Origin: Plasticicumulans acidivorans
GTDB lineage: Bacteria > Pseudomonadota > Gammaproteobacteria > Competibacterales > Competibacteraceae
DNA length: 64,000 bases
Assembly (NCBI RefSeq): GCF_003182095.1
Contig: NZ_QGTJ01000003.1
Location: forward strand, 62,001-126,000
Direction: 5' to 3'
Shown: positions 11,913-20,766 of the stretch, one piece after another
How the letters are laid out: each line of letters starts with the position of its first letter
How positions within the stretch are numbered: the stretch's first letter is position 1
Position numbers and translations under genes: made by a program
The notes under the pieces: generated by a model
What the model saw: only the letters and a program-made list of their open reading frames with translations
What the model was told of the DNA's origin: nothing
Database searches by the model: none

Positions 11913-13856
11913 TCAGCAGCGGAAGCGCCGGATCAGCCCGCTCTGCTCACCGGCCAGTTCTGCCAGGCGCTCGGCCGCCGTGGCGGTTTCGGTGGCGCCG
12001 TCGCGGACCGTGTGGGCGCTGCCGGCAAGCTGCTGCACGCCGCTGCTGATCGCCGCGCTGCCCTGCGCCGCCGCCGCCACGCTGCGGCTGATCTCCCCGG
12101 TGGTCGCGCTCTGCTCCTCGACGGCGGCGGCGATCATGTTCGACAGTGCGTTGACCTCGTCGATGGTGCGGCGGATCTCGCCGATCGCCCGCACCACCTC
12201 GCCGGTATCGGCCTGGATCGCCTCGATGCGCTGCTCGATGTCGCCGGTGGCCTGCGCGGTGTTGCGCGCCAGCTCCTTGACCTCCTGAGCGACCACGGCG
12301 AAGCCCTTGCCGGCCTCGCCGGCGCGCGCCGCCTCGATGGTGGCGTTGAGCGCCAGCAGATTGGTCTGCTCGGCAATGCGGGTGATGACGCGGCTGACCG
12401 AGCCGATCTGCTCGCTGCTGCCGCTGAGCTTGTCGACCAGCTGCGCGGCCTTGTCGGCCGCCGAACCGGCCACCGCAGCGATCTCCACCGAACGGTGGAC
12501 GTTGCGGGCGATCTCGTGCACCGCCGAATTCATCTGCTCGGTCGCCGCGGCGACCGCGTGCAGACTGCGGTCGACGCCTTCGGTGGCACTGGCGAGCTGC
12601 TCGGCATTGTCGGAACTGTCCTGCGCCACCGTGCTCAGGCGCCGGCTGACCTCGCGCGAGGTGCTGACCGAACGCGCCAGCTGCTCGGCGTTGCGGGCGA
12701 TGCCGGCGATGCTTGCGCGCAGATCCTTGAGCAGGCGCGCCAGCGCCTCGCCGACGCGGCCGATGGCGTCTTCACCGCTGACGTCGCTGACCACCGTCAG
12801 ATCACCCTGTGCGGCCGTCTCGACGGCGACAACGATGCGATCGACCTTGGCGCGCAGCTGCTCGGCCAGCGCGTGCTCACGCTGCGCCGCCTGCTGGATG
12901 CGTTCCGACTGCCCGGCGATCTCGCGCGACTGTGCCTCCTGCTCGGCCTCGGCCGCACGCAGCTGCTCGACCTGCTCCTGATCACGCAGCGCCGAGGCCC
13001 GCAGCGCATCGACGGCCCGGTTCAGTGCCGACGCCATCTGGCCGAATTCCTCGCGCGTGTTCAGGCTCATGTGCGCCTGCAGATCGTGCGCGGCGAGGCG
13101 CTGGGCAAAGCCGAGTACGGCGTGGACGTTGCCGACGATGCGCCGGCTCTGCCAGGCCAGCATCAGGGCGAGCACGACGGCGACCAGCGTCGCGGCGCCG
13201 ATCATCATCAACTGCTGGCGCAGGAAGCGGGCGTCGATGTCGGTCAGGTAATCGCCGGCACCGAGCACCCAGCCCCAGGGCGCGAACAGACGCACGTAAG
13301 ACTGCTTCGGTTCGGCAGCGGTGGAGCCAGGCCGCGCAGCGTCATACTCGACGAAGCCGGCGTGCTGCACGCCGAGCACCGAACCGCCGACGGCGCGCTG
13401 GAAGGCGTCGAGCATGTTGTGACCTTCAGCATCACGCAGCTGCGACACCGACTGTCCGACCATCTGCGGATTACCGCCGTGCTGCACGAAACGGCCGTCG
13501 CGGTCGTAGGCAAAGTAATACGCGTCATCGTGGTGCAAGGCATCGAGCGCCTCGCGGGCGCGCGCCTGCGCGGTGTCGCGGTCGAGCCGGCCGGCAAGCT
13601 CCTCGGCGTGGAAATGCTCCAGGATGCCGACCGCCATCTCCACCGACTGATGCAGGCTTTCTGCGTTCTGCTCGTCGACCATGCCGCGCAGCTGCCAGCT
13701 GGTGACGCTCACCAGCACGGCCAGGGCCGCCACCACGATCGCGACCAGCAGTGAGAACTGCCAGCGCAGGGGCAGGTTGCGCAACCTGCCGGTGATGCCG
13801 GACGCGGCTTCACGGCCGGTCAGGTCGATTGTCAGCATCTCTGCCGCAGCGCTCAT
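11913..13856 (-). CDS. Methyl-accepting chemotaxis protein with Cache domain
   Basis: A 647-residue transmembrane chemoreceptor. The start at 13856 (MSAAAEM) has a GGAGG ribosome site. TM1 is at about residues 31-52; a periplasmic single-Cache domain follows ([18 protein letters not shown], then [19 protein letters not shown]); TM2 is [20 protein letters not shown] near residue 210; then a HAMP linker and a cytoplasmic signalling domain with the hairpin-tip signature [20 protein letters not shown]. The chain ends GLIRRFRC with no CheR-binding pentapeptide. It would relay binding of a small ligand, likely a carboxylate, to CheA/CheW. No other chemotaxis genes are nearby. A perfect CRP-type site lies 185 bases upstream of the start. 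Confidence 0.92.
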   Translation of the reverse strand: MSAAAEMLTIDLTGREAASGITGRLRNLPLRWQFSLLVAIVVAALAVLVSVTSWQLRGMVDEQNAESLHQSVEMAVGILEHFHAEELAGRLDRDTAQARAREALDALHHDDAYYFAYDRDGRFVQHGGNPQMVGQSVSQLRDAEGHNMLDAFQRAVGGSVLGVQHAGFVEYDAARPGSTAAEPKQSYVRLFAPWGWVLGAGDYLTDIDARFLRQQLMMIGAATLVAVVLALMLAWQSRRIVGNVHAVLGFAQRLAAHDLQAHMSLNTREEFGQMASALNRAVDALRASALRDQEQVEQLRAAEAEQEAQSREIAGQSERIQQAAQREHALAEQLRAKVDRIVVAVETAAQGDLTVVSDVSGEDAIGRVGEALARLLKDLRASIAGIARNAEQLARSVSTSREVSRRLSTVAQDSSDNAEQLASATEGVDRSLHAVAAATEQMNSAVHEIARNVHRSVEIAAVAGSAADKAAQLVDKLSGSSEQIGSVSRVITRIAEQTNLLALNATIEAARAGEAGKGFAVVAQEVKELARNTAQATGDIEQRIEAIQADTGEVVRAIGEIRRTIDEVNALSNMIAAAVEEQSATTGEISRSVAAAAQGSAAISSGVQQLAGSAHTVRDGATETATAAERLAELAGEQSGLIRRFRC

Positions 13857-14040
13857 CGCAGGGCCTCCATCCAGGGGACTTTCGCAACCATCGGGGGGAC
13901 GGCCGCCAGCGGCAGGGGCATGCACCGATGCCCTCGGCCACGGTAGCCAGGGGTGCCCGCGAGCCAGCGCCCGCGGCAACGATCGAACGCATCAAGCGCA
14001 CCTGCAGACCGCCGGGCCTGCGGCACGATCGCACGCTGCA

Positions 14041-14056
14041 TGTGACGCAGCTCACA
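14041..14056. promoter_or_regulatory. CRP/Vfr-type site upstream of the chemoreceptor
   Basis: TGTGACGCAGCTCACA, a perfect TGTGA-N6-TCACA palindrome in the 283-bp gap between the LysR gene end and the chemoreceptor start. It is one of three such sites in the window, all between genes. Confidence 0.65.
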
Positions 14057-14139
14057 AATAGCGTCAATCAAGAGCCGCTGCCAACTCCTTGATCTTGGTC
14101 AGTCCACCGCCGTTGACAGTCGCGCCCGGCGCCGCCGCC

Positions 14140-15051
14140 TCAACGCCGCGACTGCCCGCCGAGCTGCAGCAGCCAGTCGACGAAGGCGCGCACCTTCGGC
14201 CGCTCGAAGTGCGCCGGTGGTGCCACCAGCCAGTAGCTCCAGTCGGCGCGGCGCAGCTGCGGCAGCGGCCGCACCAGCTGGCCGCTGTCGAGGCGATGGC
14301 CGACCAGCGCGCTGCGCCCGAGCGCCACCCCCTGGCCGGCGACGGCCGCGGCGATCAGCACACCGGAGGAGCTGAAGCGAGGGCCGCGCGAGGTGTCGAC
14401 GCCGCTGATGCCCTCGCGCGCGAACCAGGCCGGCCAGCTGATCCAGGCCTGGTAGGGCTCGGCATCGCGATCGTGCAGCAGCGTGAAGTGACGCAGGTCG
14501 GCGGCGCTCTCCAGCCGCTGCGGACCGTTGAGCAGCGTCGGGCTGCACACCGGGAACACGTCCTCCCCCATCAGCAGCCGCACTTCGAGGCCGTCGTAGT
14601 GGCCGTCGCCGTAGCGGATGGCGAGGTCGACGTCCTCGCGGGCGAAGTCGATGACCCGGCTGTCGGTGTGCAGGTACAGATCGAGCTCCGGGTACAGCGC
14701 GCTGAACTCGGCGACGCGCGGTGCCAGCCAGTGCACGGCGAAGGAACCGAGCGCGCTGACGGTGACGGTGCCGCGCAGGCCGCTGGCCTGCACCCGCGCG
14801 CTGGCGCGCGCCAGCTCATCGAGCGCCGCGCTCAGCGCCGGCAGGTAGGCGCGACCGGCCTCGGTCAGGCGCAGACCGTTGTTCAGGCGCTGGAACAGCG
14901 CGATGTCGAGGCGGGCTTCGAGCAGGCGCACCTGCTGGCTGATCGCCGCCGGCGTCACGCTCAGCTCCTCGGCGGCGAGCGCGAAGCTCTGGTGGCGGGC
15001 GGCGGCTTCGAAAGCGCGCACGGCGTTCAGGGGTGGCAGTTGGCGACGCAT
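14140..15051 (-). CDS. LysR family regulator (GcvA-like)
   Basis: A 303-residue LysR-type activator of the GcvA subgroup. The helix-turn-helix is at about residues 8-66 (PLNAVRAFEAAARHQSFALA, then VTPAAISQQVRLLE), with the GcvA-like opening PPLNA-x-R-x-FEAAARH. The effector domain begins GTVTVSALGSFAVHWLAPR and includes DLAIRYGDG. It is divergent from a small DUF1127 gene and a MarR gene. A near-palindrome CTAGGAATTTCTAG sits 7 bases upstream of its start, a likely autoregulatory site. Target unknown. Confidence 0.88.
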   Translation of the reverse strand: MRRQLPPLNAVRAFEAAARHQSFALAAEELSVTPAAISQQVRLLEARLDIALFQRLNNGLRLTEAGRAYLPALSAALDELARASARVQASGLRGTVTVSALGSFAVHWLAPRVAEFSALYPELDLYLHTDSRVIDFAREDVDLAIRYGDGHYDGLEVRLLMGEDVFPVCSPTLLNGPQRLESAADLRHFTLLHDRDAEPYQAWISWPAWFAREGISGVDTSRGPRFSSSGVLIAAAVAGQGVALGRSALVGHRLDSGQLVRPLPQLRRADWSYWLVAPPAHFERPKVRAFVDWLLQLGGQSRR

Positions 15052-15057
15052 CGCTGG

Positions 15058-15071
15058 CTAGGAATTTCTAG
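15058..15071. promoter_or_regulatory. Near-palindrome in LysR/DUF1127 intergenic region
   Basis: CTAGGAATTTCTAG is a near-perfect dyad placed just upstream of the LysR start codon, in the 120-bp divergent region shared with the DUF1127 gene. The position suits LysR autoregulation. No experimental support is implied. Confidence 0.35.
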
Positions 15072-15171
15072 GTCAGAGGGGCGGAAATCCTCGGTTGTGA
15101 GCAACTTATGCTTTTTCTACGCTGCCTGCACGCCGCGGCGGTTTCCCTCACGCATACCGGAGACCGCGAAC

Positions 15172-15357
15172 ATGAAGCCCGATGCCGAACACCGTCTGCC
15201 CATCCTCGTCCGCGGCTGGCTGGCCCTGCGTGCCGCGCTGCGCCGCCGTCGCCAGCGCCAGCAGCTCGCCGTGCTGTCCGACCCGATGCTCAAGGACATC
15301 GGCCTGAGCCGCAGCGAGGCGCTCGAAGAAGCGCGCAAGCCGTGCTGGCGGCGCTGA
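15172..15357 (+). CDS. Small DUF1127 protein
   Basis: A 61-residue basic protein starting at the ATG at 15172, preceded by GGAG. It has a tryptophan-containing amphipathic helix ([20 protein letters not shown]) followed by the DUF1127 core LSDPMLKDIGLSRSEALEEA. Related small proteins (YjiS-like) have been linked to RNA binding, phosphate or motility regulation in other bacteria. It is easily overlooked because a much longer open frame on the same strand runs through it. Confidence 0.8.
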   Translation: MKPDAEHRLPILVRGWLALRAALRRRRQRQQLAVLSDPMLKDIGLSRSEALEEARKPCWRR

Positions 15358-15398
15358 GCGGCGCACCCGGCGGCCTTAAGCCGTTGATCAGCGTTCAA

Positions 15399-15417
15399 TG
15401 CTTGCATATTGCAAGCA
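15399..15417. promoter_or_regulatory. Perfect palindromic operator upstream of second MarR gene
   Basis: TGCTTGCA-TAT-TGCAAGCA is a perfect 8+3+8 palindrome, 25 bases before the MarR ATG at 15442. It has the size of a MarR dimer site and argues for autorepression. It also argues against the in-frame TTG at 15409, which falls inside the palindrome. Confidence 0.65.
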
Positions 15418-15441
15418 ATCGACCGCCCGAGGTGCACGCCC

Positions 15442-15945
15442 ATGCCCCACGCCGCTCCCGCCGACCCGCCGGCCCTGCAGCTCAGTCGCTGGCTGCCGTA
15501 CCGCCTGTTCATCGTCGCCGCCCGCATCGCCCGACCGCTGCAGAGCTACTACGGCGAACGCTTCGAGCTCAGCCAGCCGGCCTGGCGCATCCTGGCGACG
15601 ATCGCCGAACGGGCCGAGGCCAGCGCCAGTGAAATCGCTCATGCCTGCGCGCTCGATGCCTTCAGCGTCAGCCGCGGCATCGCCCAGCTGGTGCAGCGCG
15701 GCTACGCCGTGCGCGGCCGGGCGCGCGCCGACCGCCGCCGTGCCGCCGTCAGCATCACCGCTGCCGGCCGCCAGGTGTTCGATGACATCGCCCGCCTCGG
15801 TCGCGCCATCGAAGACGCGCTGCTCGCCGAGGTCGACGCCGCACAGCGCGCCGTGCTCGATACGCTGCTGCAGCGGCTCGATGCCGCGAGCGCGCAGATC
15901 GAGGCCGGCGGCTGGCCGGCACTGCTGCCGCAGGCCGGACGATGA
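15442..15945 (+). CDS. MarR family transcriptional regulator
   Basis: A 167-residue MarR-type repressor. The ATG at 15442 has a GAGG ribosome site. The DNA-binding part spans LSQPAWRILATIAERAEASA and IAHACALDAFSVSRGIAQLV, with a basic wing ARADRRRAAVSIT. The stop codon overlaps the start of the EamA transporter (ATGA), so the two are translationally coupled and the repressor probably controls this exporter. The ligand is unknown. Confidence 0.88.
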   Translation: MPHAAPADPPALQLSRWLPYRLFIVAARIARPLQSYYGERFELSQPAWRILATIAERAEASASEIAHACALDAFSVSRGIAQLVQRGYAVRGRARADRRRAAVSITAAGRQVFDDIARLGRAIEDALLAEVDAAQRAVLDTLLQRLDAASAQIEAGGWPALLPQAGR

Positions 15946-16799
15946 ACGCGCTGCTGTTTGCACTGACGGCGCTGCTGTGGGGCGGCGGCGCGCTGGCGAC
16001 CGCGCTGCAGGCCGGGGTGACGCCAGCGGCCTGGTCGGTGGCGCTGCGCATGGCGCTGGCCGGCGTGCTGCTGCTCGGCTACGGCCGCTGGCGTGGCGAG
16101 CGGCTGTACATCCCGCCGCGCGAGCGGCCGTTCATCGTGCTGCAGGGGGTGCTGTTCTTCGCCGGCGCCTTCATCGCCTTCTATGAGGCGACGCGGCGCA
16201 TTCCCAGCGGGCTGGCCGCGCTGGTGCTGTCGACCTCCTCGCTATTCGCCGCGCTGCTCGGCCGCCTGCTGTTCGGCACCCGCCTGAGCCGGGCACTGCT
16301 GGCCGGCATGCTCTGCGGCTGCCTCGGCGTCGGCATCATCTTCGGCCCCGGCATCGACCAGCTCGGCAGCGAGACGCTCGCCGGCTGCCTGTGGGCACTG
16401 GCGGCGGCGGTGGCCACCGCCGCCGGCACCGTCGTCGGCGCGCGCAATCAGGCCGCCGGCCTGCCGACCCTCGCCATCCTCGGCTGGGGCGCGCTGGTCG
16501 GTGCGCTGAGCAGTGCCGGCTGGGCGCTGGCCAGCGGCGAGCACTGGGCCTTCGAGCCCTCGCTGCGCTACCTCGCCAGCCTGCTCTACCTGGCGGTCGC
16601 CGCCTCCTGCGTGACCTTCATGCTCTATTTCGAGCTGGTACGCCGCGTCGGCCCCGGCCGCGCCGCCTACACGCTGGCCAGCGTGCCGCTGCTGGCGCTG
16701 CTGCTGTCGGCGCTGTTCGAGGGCCTGCGCCTCGACGCCCACATCGCCCTCGGCGCCGCCGCCGTGCTCGCCGGCAACGTGCTGGTGCTGCGCCGCTAG
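15942..16799 (+). CDS. EamA/DMT superfamily transporter
   Basis: A 285-residue inner-membrane protein with about ten hydrophobic segments in two repeats, typical of EamA drug/metabolite transporters. The first repeat opens ALLFALTALLWGGGALATAL and the second near SETLAGCLWALAAAVATAAG. Characteristic motifs include PSGLAALVLSTSSLFAALLG. The direction is probably export. The 4-base overlap with the MarR gene makes a two-gene regulator-exporter unit. It ends 2 bases from the end of the opposing ABC operon. Confidence 0.88.
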   Translation: MNALLFALTALLWGGGALATALQAGVTPAAWSVALRMALAGVLLLGYGRWRGERLYIPPRERPFIVLQGVLFFAGAFIAFYEATRRIPSGLAALVLSTSSLFAALLGRLLFGTRLSRALLAGMLCGCLGVGIIFGPGIDQLGSETLAGCLWALAAAVATAAGTVVGARNQAAGLPTLAILGWGALVGALSSAGWALASGEHWAFEPSLRYLASLLYLAVAASCVTFMLYFELVRRVGPGRAAYTLASVPLLALLLSALFEGLRLDAHIALGAAAVLAGNVLVLRR

Positions 16800-16801
16800 G
16801 C

Positions 16802-17650
16802 TCAGGCCTCGGCGGGCGCCTGGCGGGTCAGCTGTTCGAGCAGCTCGAAGTCGGTGCGCATGCCCGAGGTTTCACGGATGCGGGCGAGGATCTCGCGCTT
16901 GAGGGCGATGAATTCCGGCGCGAGCTTCATGTCCTGGTCACGCTCGGCCGGCAGCGGCACCTCGTAGACGGTGTCGATGCGGCCCGGGCGCGGCGCCATC
17001 AGCACCACGCGGCTGCCGAGGTAGATGGCTTCCTCGACGTCGTGGGTGACGAACAGGATCGTCGACTTCTCCAGCTGGTGGACGTGGCGAATCAGGTCGT
17101 GCATGACCTCGCGGGTCTGCGCATCGAGCGCGCCGAAGGGCTCGTCCATCAGCAGGATCTCCGGGCGCGGCATCAGCGCGCGGGCGATCGCCACGCGCTG
17201 CTGCATGCCGCCGGAGAGCTGGTTCGGCCAGGCCTTTTCGAAGGCCGACAACCCCATCAGGTTGAGCAGCGCATCGGCGCGGCCGCTGGCGATCTCGACG
17301 TCGGAGTCGCTGCGCACGGTGTCGGCGATGGCCTTGAGCTGGCGGCAGAACTTGATGTTCTGCATCACCGTTAGCCACGGGTAGAGGCTGTAGTGCTGGA
17401 ACACCATCGCGCGGTCGATGCCGGGGCCGTCGATGCAGCGGCCGTCGACGCTGATCTCACCGCTGCTCAGCGTCTCCAGACCGCCGATGATGCGCAGCAG
17501 CGTCGACTTGCCGCAGCCGGAGGCGCCGACGAAGGTGACGAACTCGTTGGCGCACAGTTCGAGGCTGACGTCGTGCAGCGCTTCGACCGCCGCGCCGTCG
17601 CGCTCGAACCGTTTGCCGACGTGGCGGATGCGGATCTTGCTCGGGCTCAT
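16802..17650 (-). CDS. ABC transporter ATP-binding protein (nitrate/taurine type)
   Basis: A 282-residue ATPase of the NrtD/SsuB/TauB group, the energy subunit of the importer formed with the permease 5 bases upstream and the substrate-binding protein at the head of the operon. Walker A is GASGCGKST, the signature is LSGGMQQR, Walker B is EILLMDEPFGALD, and the switch His lies in FVTHDVEEA. The start at 17650 (MSPSKI) is the ATG closest to the domain; the open frame continuing upstream overlaps the permease. It is the last gene of the riboswitch-led operon. Confidence 0.93.
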   Translation of the reverse strand: MSPSKIRIRHVGKRFERDGAAVEALHDVSLELCANEFVTFVGASGCGKSTLLRIIGGLETLSSGEISVDGRCIDGPGIDRAMVFQHYSLYPWLTVMQNIKFCRQLKAIADTVRSDSDVEIASGRADALLNLMGLSAFEKAWPNQLSGGMQQRVAIARALMPRPEILLMDEPFGALDAQTREVMHDLIRHVHQLEKSTILFVTHDVEEAIYLGSRVVLMAPRPGRIDTVYEVPLPAERDQDMKLAPEFIALKREILARIRETSGMRTDFELLEQLTRQAPAEA

Positions 17651-17655
17651 CGCAC

Positions 17656-18522
17656 TCACCTCTTGTGCAGCCAGGGGAAGGCACGCCGGTGCAGCCAGCG
17701 GAAGCTCTGGTCGGTGAGCAGACCGATCAGGCTGATCAGCAGGATGCCGGCGAAGATCTTGTCGGTGTGCATGTAGCGCTGCGCCTTGAGGATGGCGTAG
17801 CCGAGCCCGGAATTGGCGGCGACCAGCTCGGCCACCACCAGATAGGTCCAGGCCCAGCCGCAGGTGATGCGCAGCGTGTCGAGCAGCGCCGGGCGGGCCG
17901 ACGGCAGGATCACCAGCTTGAGGATCTCGCCGCGGTTGGCGCCCATGGTCTGCGCCGCCTCGATCTGCGCCATCGGCACGCGGCGCACGTCCTCGGCGAC
18001 CATCAGCACCATCTGGAAGAACGTGCCGATGAAGATGATCAGCACCTTGGCGCTCTCGTCGATGCCGACCCACAACATCACCAGCGGGATGAAGGCGACC
18101 GCCGGCATGTAGCGGATGAAATCGGTCAGCGGCTCCAGCGCCGCCTGCACCGGGCGATAGCTGCCGATGTAGAGGCCGAGCGGCAGCGCGATCAGCGCCG
18201 AGGCGAAAAAGCCCGCCATCACCCGATAGACGCTGATCCAGATGTCACCGATCAGCCCCTCCTCCGACCACCAGCGCAGGATGCGGGCGAACACCGCACC
18301 GGGGCTGGGCATGAACACCGGATCGGGATCGCCGAAGGTGGTCCACGCCCACCACAGCAGCAGCGGCAGCAGCATGCCGGCGACGGCGAGCATCAGGAAC
18401 ACAGGCCGCGGCAGCGTGCCGCGGATCACCCACCAGCGCACGCGCGGCCGGACGGCGGCGGGCGCCGCCGCGGGGGACGGCGGCGCGGCGATGCTCGGAG
18501 CAACGGGATTTAGCGTGGCCAT
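17656..18522 (-). CDS. ABC transporter permease (nitrate/taurine type)
   Basis: A 288-residue inner-membrane permease of the SsuC/TauC group. After a Pro/Ala-rich cytoplasmic N terminus there are about six membrane segments, and the EAA loop that docks on the ATPase is present as EAAQTMGANRGEILKLVILP. GDIWISVYRVMAGFFAS is typical of the family. The start ATG at 18522 lies inside the end of the upstream gene (13-base overlap), so translation is coupled. It forms a complete importer with the ATPase just downstream and the binding protein about 7 kb upstream in the same operon. Confidence 0.92.
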   Translation of the reverse strand: MATLNPVAPSIAAPPSPAAAPAAVRPRVRWWVIRGTLPRPVFLMLAVAGMLLPLLLWWAWTTFGDPDPVFMPSPGAVFARILRWWSEEGLIGDIWISVYRVMAGFFASALIALPLGLYIGSYRPVQAALEPLTDFIRYMPAVAFIPLVMLWVGIDESAKVLIIFIGTFFQMVLMVAEDVRRVPMAQIEAAQTMGANRGEILKLVILPSARPALLDTLRITCGWAWTYLVVAELVAANSGLGYAILKAQRYMHTDKIFAGILLISLIGLLTDQSFRWLHRRAFPWLHKR

Positions 18523-19337
18523 GACGGAATGTCCTCGGGGGCCAGGGGATTTTCTTTGGGCAGCAGCGGCAGCCAGCCGCCCGGCGGCGGCAGCGCGCCG
18601 ATCATCAGCGTGTGGCCGCCGCCGAGCGCCAGGCGCGGCGACTGCCAGCTGCGCCCGACCGGCAGCAGCTCGGCGCCGGCGCGCCCGGGCAACGTCGACA
18701 GCTCGATCATCCACGGCGTGCGCCCGGCGTGATGGCGGCCGAAGGACAGCTCGAAGCCGAGCCGCTCGCGGCGACGGGCGTCGTCGAGGCCGGGATAGGC
18801 GAGCTGATCGGCCAGCGTGCCGCCGGCCGGCAGCGGCTCAGCGCGATCGGCAGCGAACAGGAAGCAGTCGCCGGCGACCAGCAGATAGGCATGGCGGCCG
18901 CTGCCATCGGCAGCGATCAGACGCTGGCCCCAGTTGACGCCGCGCGACTCCGGCAGCCGCTCCCAGACTTCCAGGTAGCTGCCATCGAGGCCGTCCTCGA
19001 TCAGGCGGTCACGACCGATGAAACGCATCAGCCCGGCGTCGGGTTCGTTGCGCACCGGCTGGTAGTCGATCTCGCGAAACCACTGGCAGCGGTCGCCTTC
19101 GACCTCGGTGACGCCGGCAAAGCCAGCCTGCGCCGACAGCGCCAGCAGCTCGCGCCCCCTGCACTCCGCCAGCGAACGCCGCGCACTCGCCGGCTGCGGC
19201 AGAGGAATGCGCAGGTCGGCATGCAGGCGGGCGGTCTGCAGCCAGTAGACACGCGTACTGGTATCGATGGCACCGTCGGCGGTTTCCAGCCGCGCCCGGC
19301 GCCAGACGCCGAGATAGGACGACGGGACTTCTTTCAT
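18510..19337 (-). CDS. Uncharacterised protein in the riboswitch operon
   Basis: A 275-residue soluble protein without signal peptide that I cannot assign. It looks beta-rich, with conserved-looking stretches SSYLGVWRRARLETADG, STRVYWLQTARLHADLRIP, CQWFREIDYQPV, DGSYLEVWERLPES and LLVAGDCFLFAADR. The pattern of many Trp, Arg and Asp residues at strand ends suggests a lipocalin-like or double-barrel ligand-binding or enzymatic fold; this is inference. The start at 19337 overlaps the end of the metallo-hydrolase gene by 4 bases, and its own end overlaps the permease start by 13. It is therefore an integral member of the operon and a candidate new enzyme or chaperone of the pathway. Confidence 0.7.
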   Translation of the reverse strand: MKEVPSSYLGVWRRARLETADGAIDTSTRVYWLQTARLHADLRIPLPQPASARRSLAECRGRELLALSAQAGFAGVTEVEGDRCQWFREIDYQPVRNEPDAGLMRFIGRDRLIEDGLDGSYLEVWERLPESRGVNWGQRLIAADGSGRHAYLLVAGDCFLFAADRAEPLPAGGTLADQLAYPGLDDARRRERLGFELSFGRHHAGRTPWMIELSTLPGRAGAELLPVGRSWQSPRLALGGGHTLMIGALPPPGGWLPLLPKENPLAPEDIPSWPR

Positions 19338-20116
19338 GAGTGAAATTCCGGGAAGCGGCGCAGGCGCTCCCAGAACCCGATATCGTGATTCGGCCACAAC
19401 TCGGCTCCGGTTTCGGCGGCGAGTCGCTTGAGCTTGCGGATACTGGCGAGCGCGAGGTCCTCACGCTCCTGCCAGCACAGGCCGGGGGCGACTTCGTCGC
19501 GCAGGTTTTCTTCCAGATCGGCCGCATCTCCGGCGAGGATCACCGGCGCCCCGTGCGGCAGCTCGATCAGCAGCGACATGTGCCCGGCCGTGTGGCCGGG
19601 ACTGGCGATCGCATGCACACCGGGTGCCAATTCGTACTCACCGCGCTGCACCTTCCAGCGGTAATCACCGGCGAAGTCATCGGCGAAATAGGCGACATCG
19701 GCCTGCGCCCGCGCCGCGGCGAGCTCGTCAGCATGCACGTGCACCTCAGCGCCGCAGACCTCGCACAGGCCGCCGGCGTGGTCGAAATGCAGGTGGCCGA
19801 GGAACACCAGATCGATGTCGGCCGGCGTCAGCCCGAGGCGGGCGAAATGCGCCGGCAGGCGCTGATCTTCATGCATTTCCGGCGGGCCGAAGGGGAAGCT
19901 CTCGGCGTCGTACCAGCGCGCGCGCTGCTGCGGGTCGGCGAGCTTGGTGTAGTCGCAGCCGACGTCGTAGAGGATGCGGCCGTTCGCCGTCTCGATCAGG
20001 TAGGCGAGAATCGGCGCCTGGATGATCGTGCCGCTGCCGCGATGGCGGGTCGACAGCGATTTGTCATAGCGGTGGGTGGCGGTCAGCAGCGGCCACAGGC
20101 GGCGAACCTGACTCAT
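19334..20116 (-). CDS. Metallo-beta-lactamase-fold hydrolase (AHL-lactonase-like)
   Basis: A 260-residue dinuclear metal hydrolase related to the N-acyl-homoserine lactonase (AttM/AiiA) branch. The metal-binding motif HLHFDHAGG supplies His108, His110, Asp112 and His113; further ligands are His175 (SPGHTAGHM), Asp197 (LAGDAAD) and His244 (WPNHDIGFW). The family opens lactones and other cyclic esters. In this operon a ring-opening or amide-hydrolysis role in guanidino-compound metabolism is as likely as quorum quenching. The start overlaps the stop of the upstream cysteine hydrolase (ATGA). Confidence 0.85.
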   Translation of the reverse strand: MSQVRRLWPLLTATHRYDKSLSTRHRGSGTIIQAPILAYLIETANGRILYDVGCDYTKLADPQQRARWYDAESFPFGPPEMHEDQRLPAHFARLGLTPADIDLVFLGHLHFDHAGGLCEVCGAEVHVHADELAAARAQADVAYFADDFAGDYRWKVQRGEYELAPGVHAIASPGHTAGHMSLLIELPHGAPVILAGDAADLEENLRDEVAPGLCWQEREDLALASIRKLKRLAAETGAELWPNHDIGFWERLRRFPEFHS

Positions 20117-20766
20117 CGTGTGTCCTCCGCCAGTGCCGCCAGCACGCCGGCCGTGTCGGCAACCCGACCAAACAGGCCGCCCTCGACGCCGATCATCGCC
20201 AGCGCCGCGGCGTGCAGCGCCGGATCGGCGCTGGCGCAGGCATCGGCGAGGGTGATGCACTCGAAACCGCGCTCGACGGCGCTGCGCAGCGTCGAGCTGA
20301 CGCAGACCTCGGTGGTCACGCCAGTGAGCAGCAGCGTGTCGATGCCGCGCGCGCGCAGGATCAGTTCGAGGTCGGTGGCGTGGAAGGCGCTGTAGCCGGG
20401 TTTGTCGATCACCGGCTCGCCGGCTTGCGGCTGCAGCTCGTCGATGAAGTCGTGCCCGTACTCGCCGCGCAGCAGCAGCCGGCCGAGCGGACCGCGGGCA
20501 CCGATCGGCGCACCGGCGCGCTCGGCGCGGCGGCGCTTGGCCGGCAGCAGGTCGCTGAGATCGGCGCGATGGCCTTCGCGGGTGTGCACCACCAGCAGCC
20601 CGGCGCGGCGCGCGGCGGCGAGCAGACGCTGCTGCGCCGGCACCACGGCACGCAGGCGCGCAACGTCGAGGCCGGCGCTGGCGGCATAGCCACCGGGCGT
20701 GCAGAAGTCGCGCTGCATGTCGATCAGCAGCAGCGCGCAGCGGCGCGGATCGAGGCTCAGCACCAT
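20113..20766 (-). CDS. Isochorismatase-fold cysteine hydrolase, biuret-hydrolase-like
   Basis: A 217-residue cysteine amidohydrolase. The catalytic triad is visible: Asp16 in LLIDMQRDF, Lys122 in VIDKPGYSAF and Cys155 in GVTTEVCVSST. The middle HTREGHRADLSDLLPAKRRR and RGEYGHDFIDELQP closely resemble what I remember of bacterial biuret amidohydrolases; N-carbamoylsarcosine amidohydrolase and RutB-type ureidoacrylate hydrolase are close alternatives. It would release ammonia or carbamate from a carbamoylated (urea-like) intermediate. The start at 20766 overlaps the creatininase end by 10 bases. Its presence behind a guanidine-type riboswitch points to urea/biuret-type chemistry. Confidence 0.85.
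   Translation of the reverse strand: MVLSLDPRRCALLLIDMQRDFCTPGGYAASAGLDVARLRAVVPAQQRLLAAARRAGLLVVHTREGHRADLSDLLPAKRRRAERAGAPIGARGPLGRLLLRGEYGHDFIDELQPQAGEPVIDKPGYSAFHATDLELILRARGIDTLLLTGVTTEVCVSSTLRSAVERGFECITLADACASADPALHAAALAMIGVEGGLFGRVADTAGVLAALAEDTR

Noticed and set aside
12012-13754. 580-residue open frame on the plus strand opposite the chemoreceptor
   Set aside because: It is the mirror of a clearly coding gene in GC-rich DNA; the translation is rich in Arg, Gln and His and has no family features.
17651-18073. N-terminal extension of the ABC ATPase frame
   Set aside because: The extra residues overlap the permease gene and are Arg/Gly/Ala-rich; the ATG at 17650 begins directly before the conserved domain.
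19334-20116. Firm call of quorum quenching for the MBL hydrolase
   Set aside because: Metal motifs fit the lactonase branch, but the operon context is nitrogen-compound metabolism, so only the fold-level call is kept.
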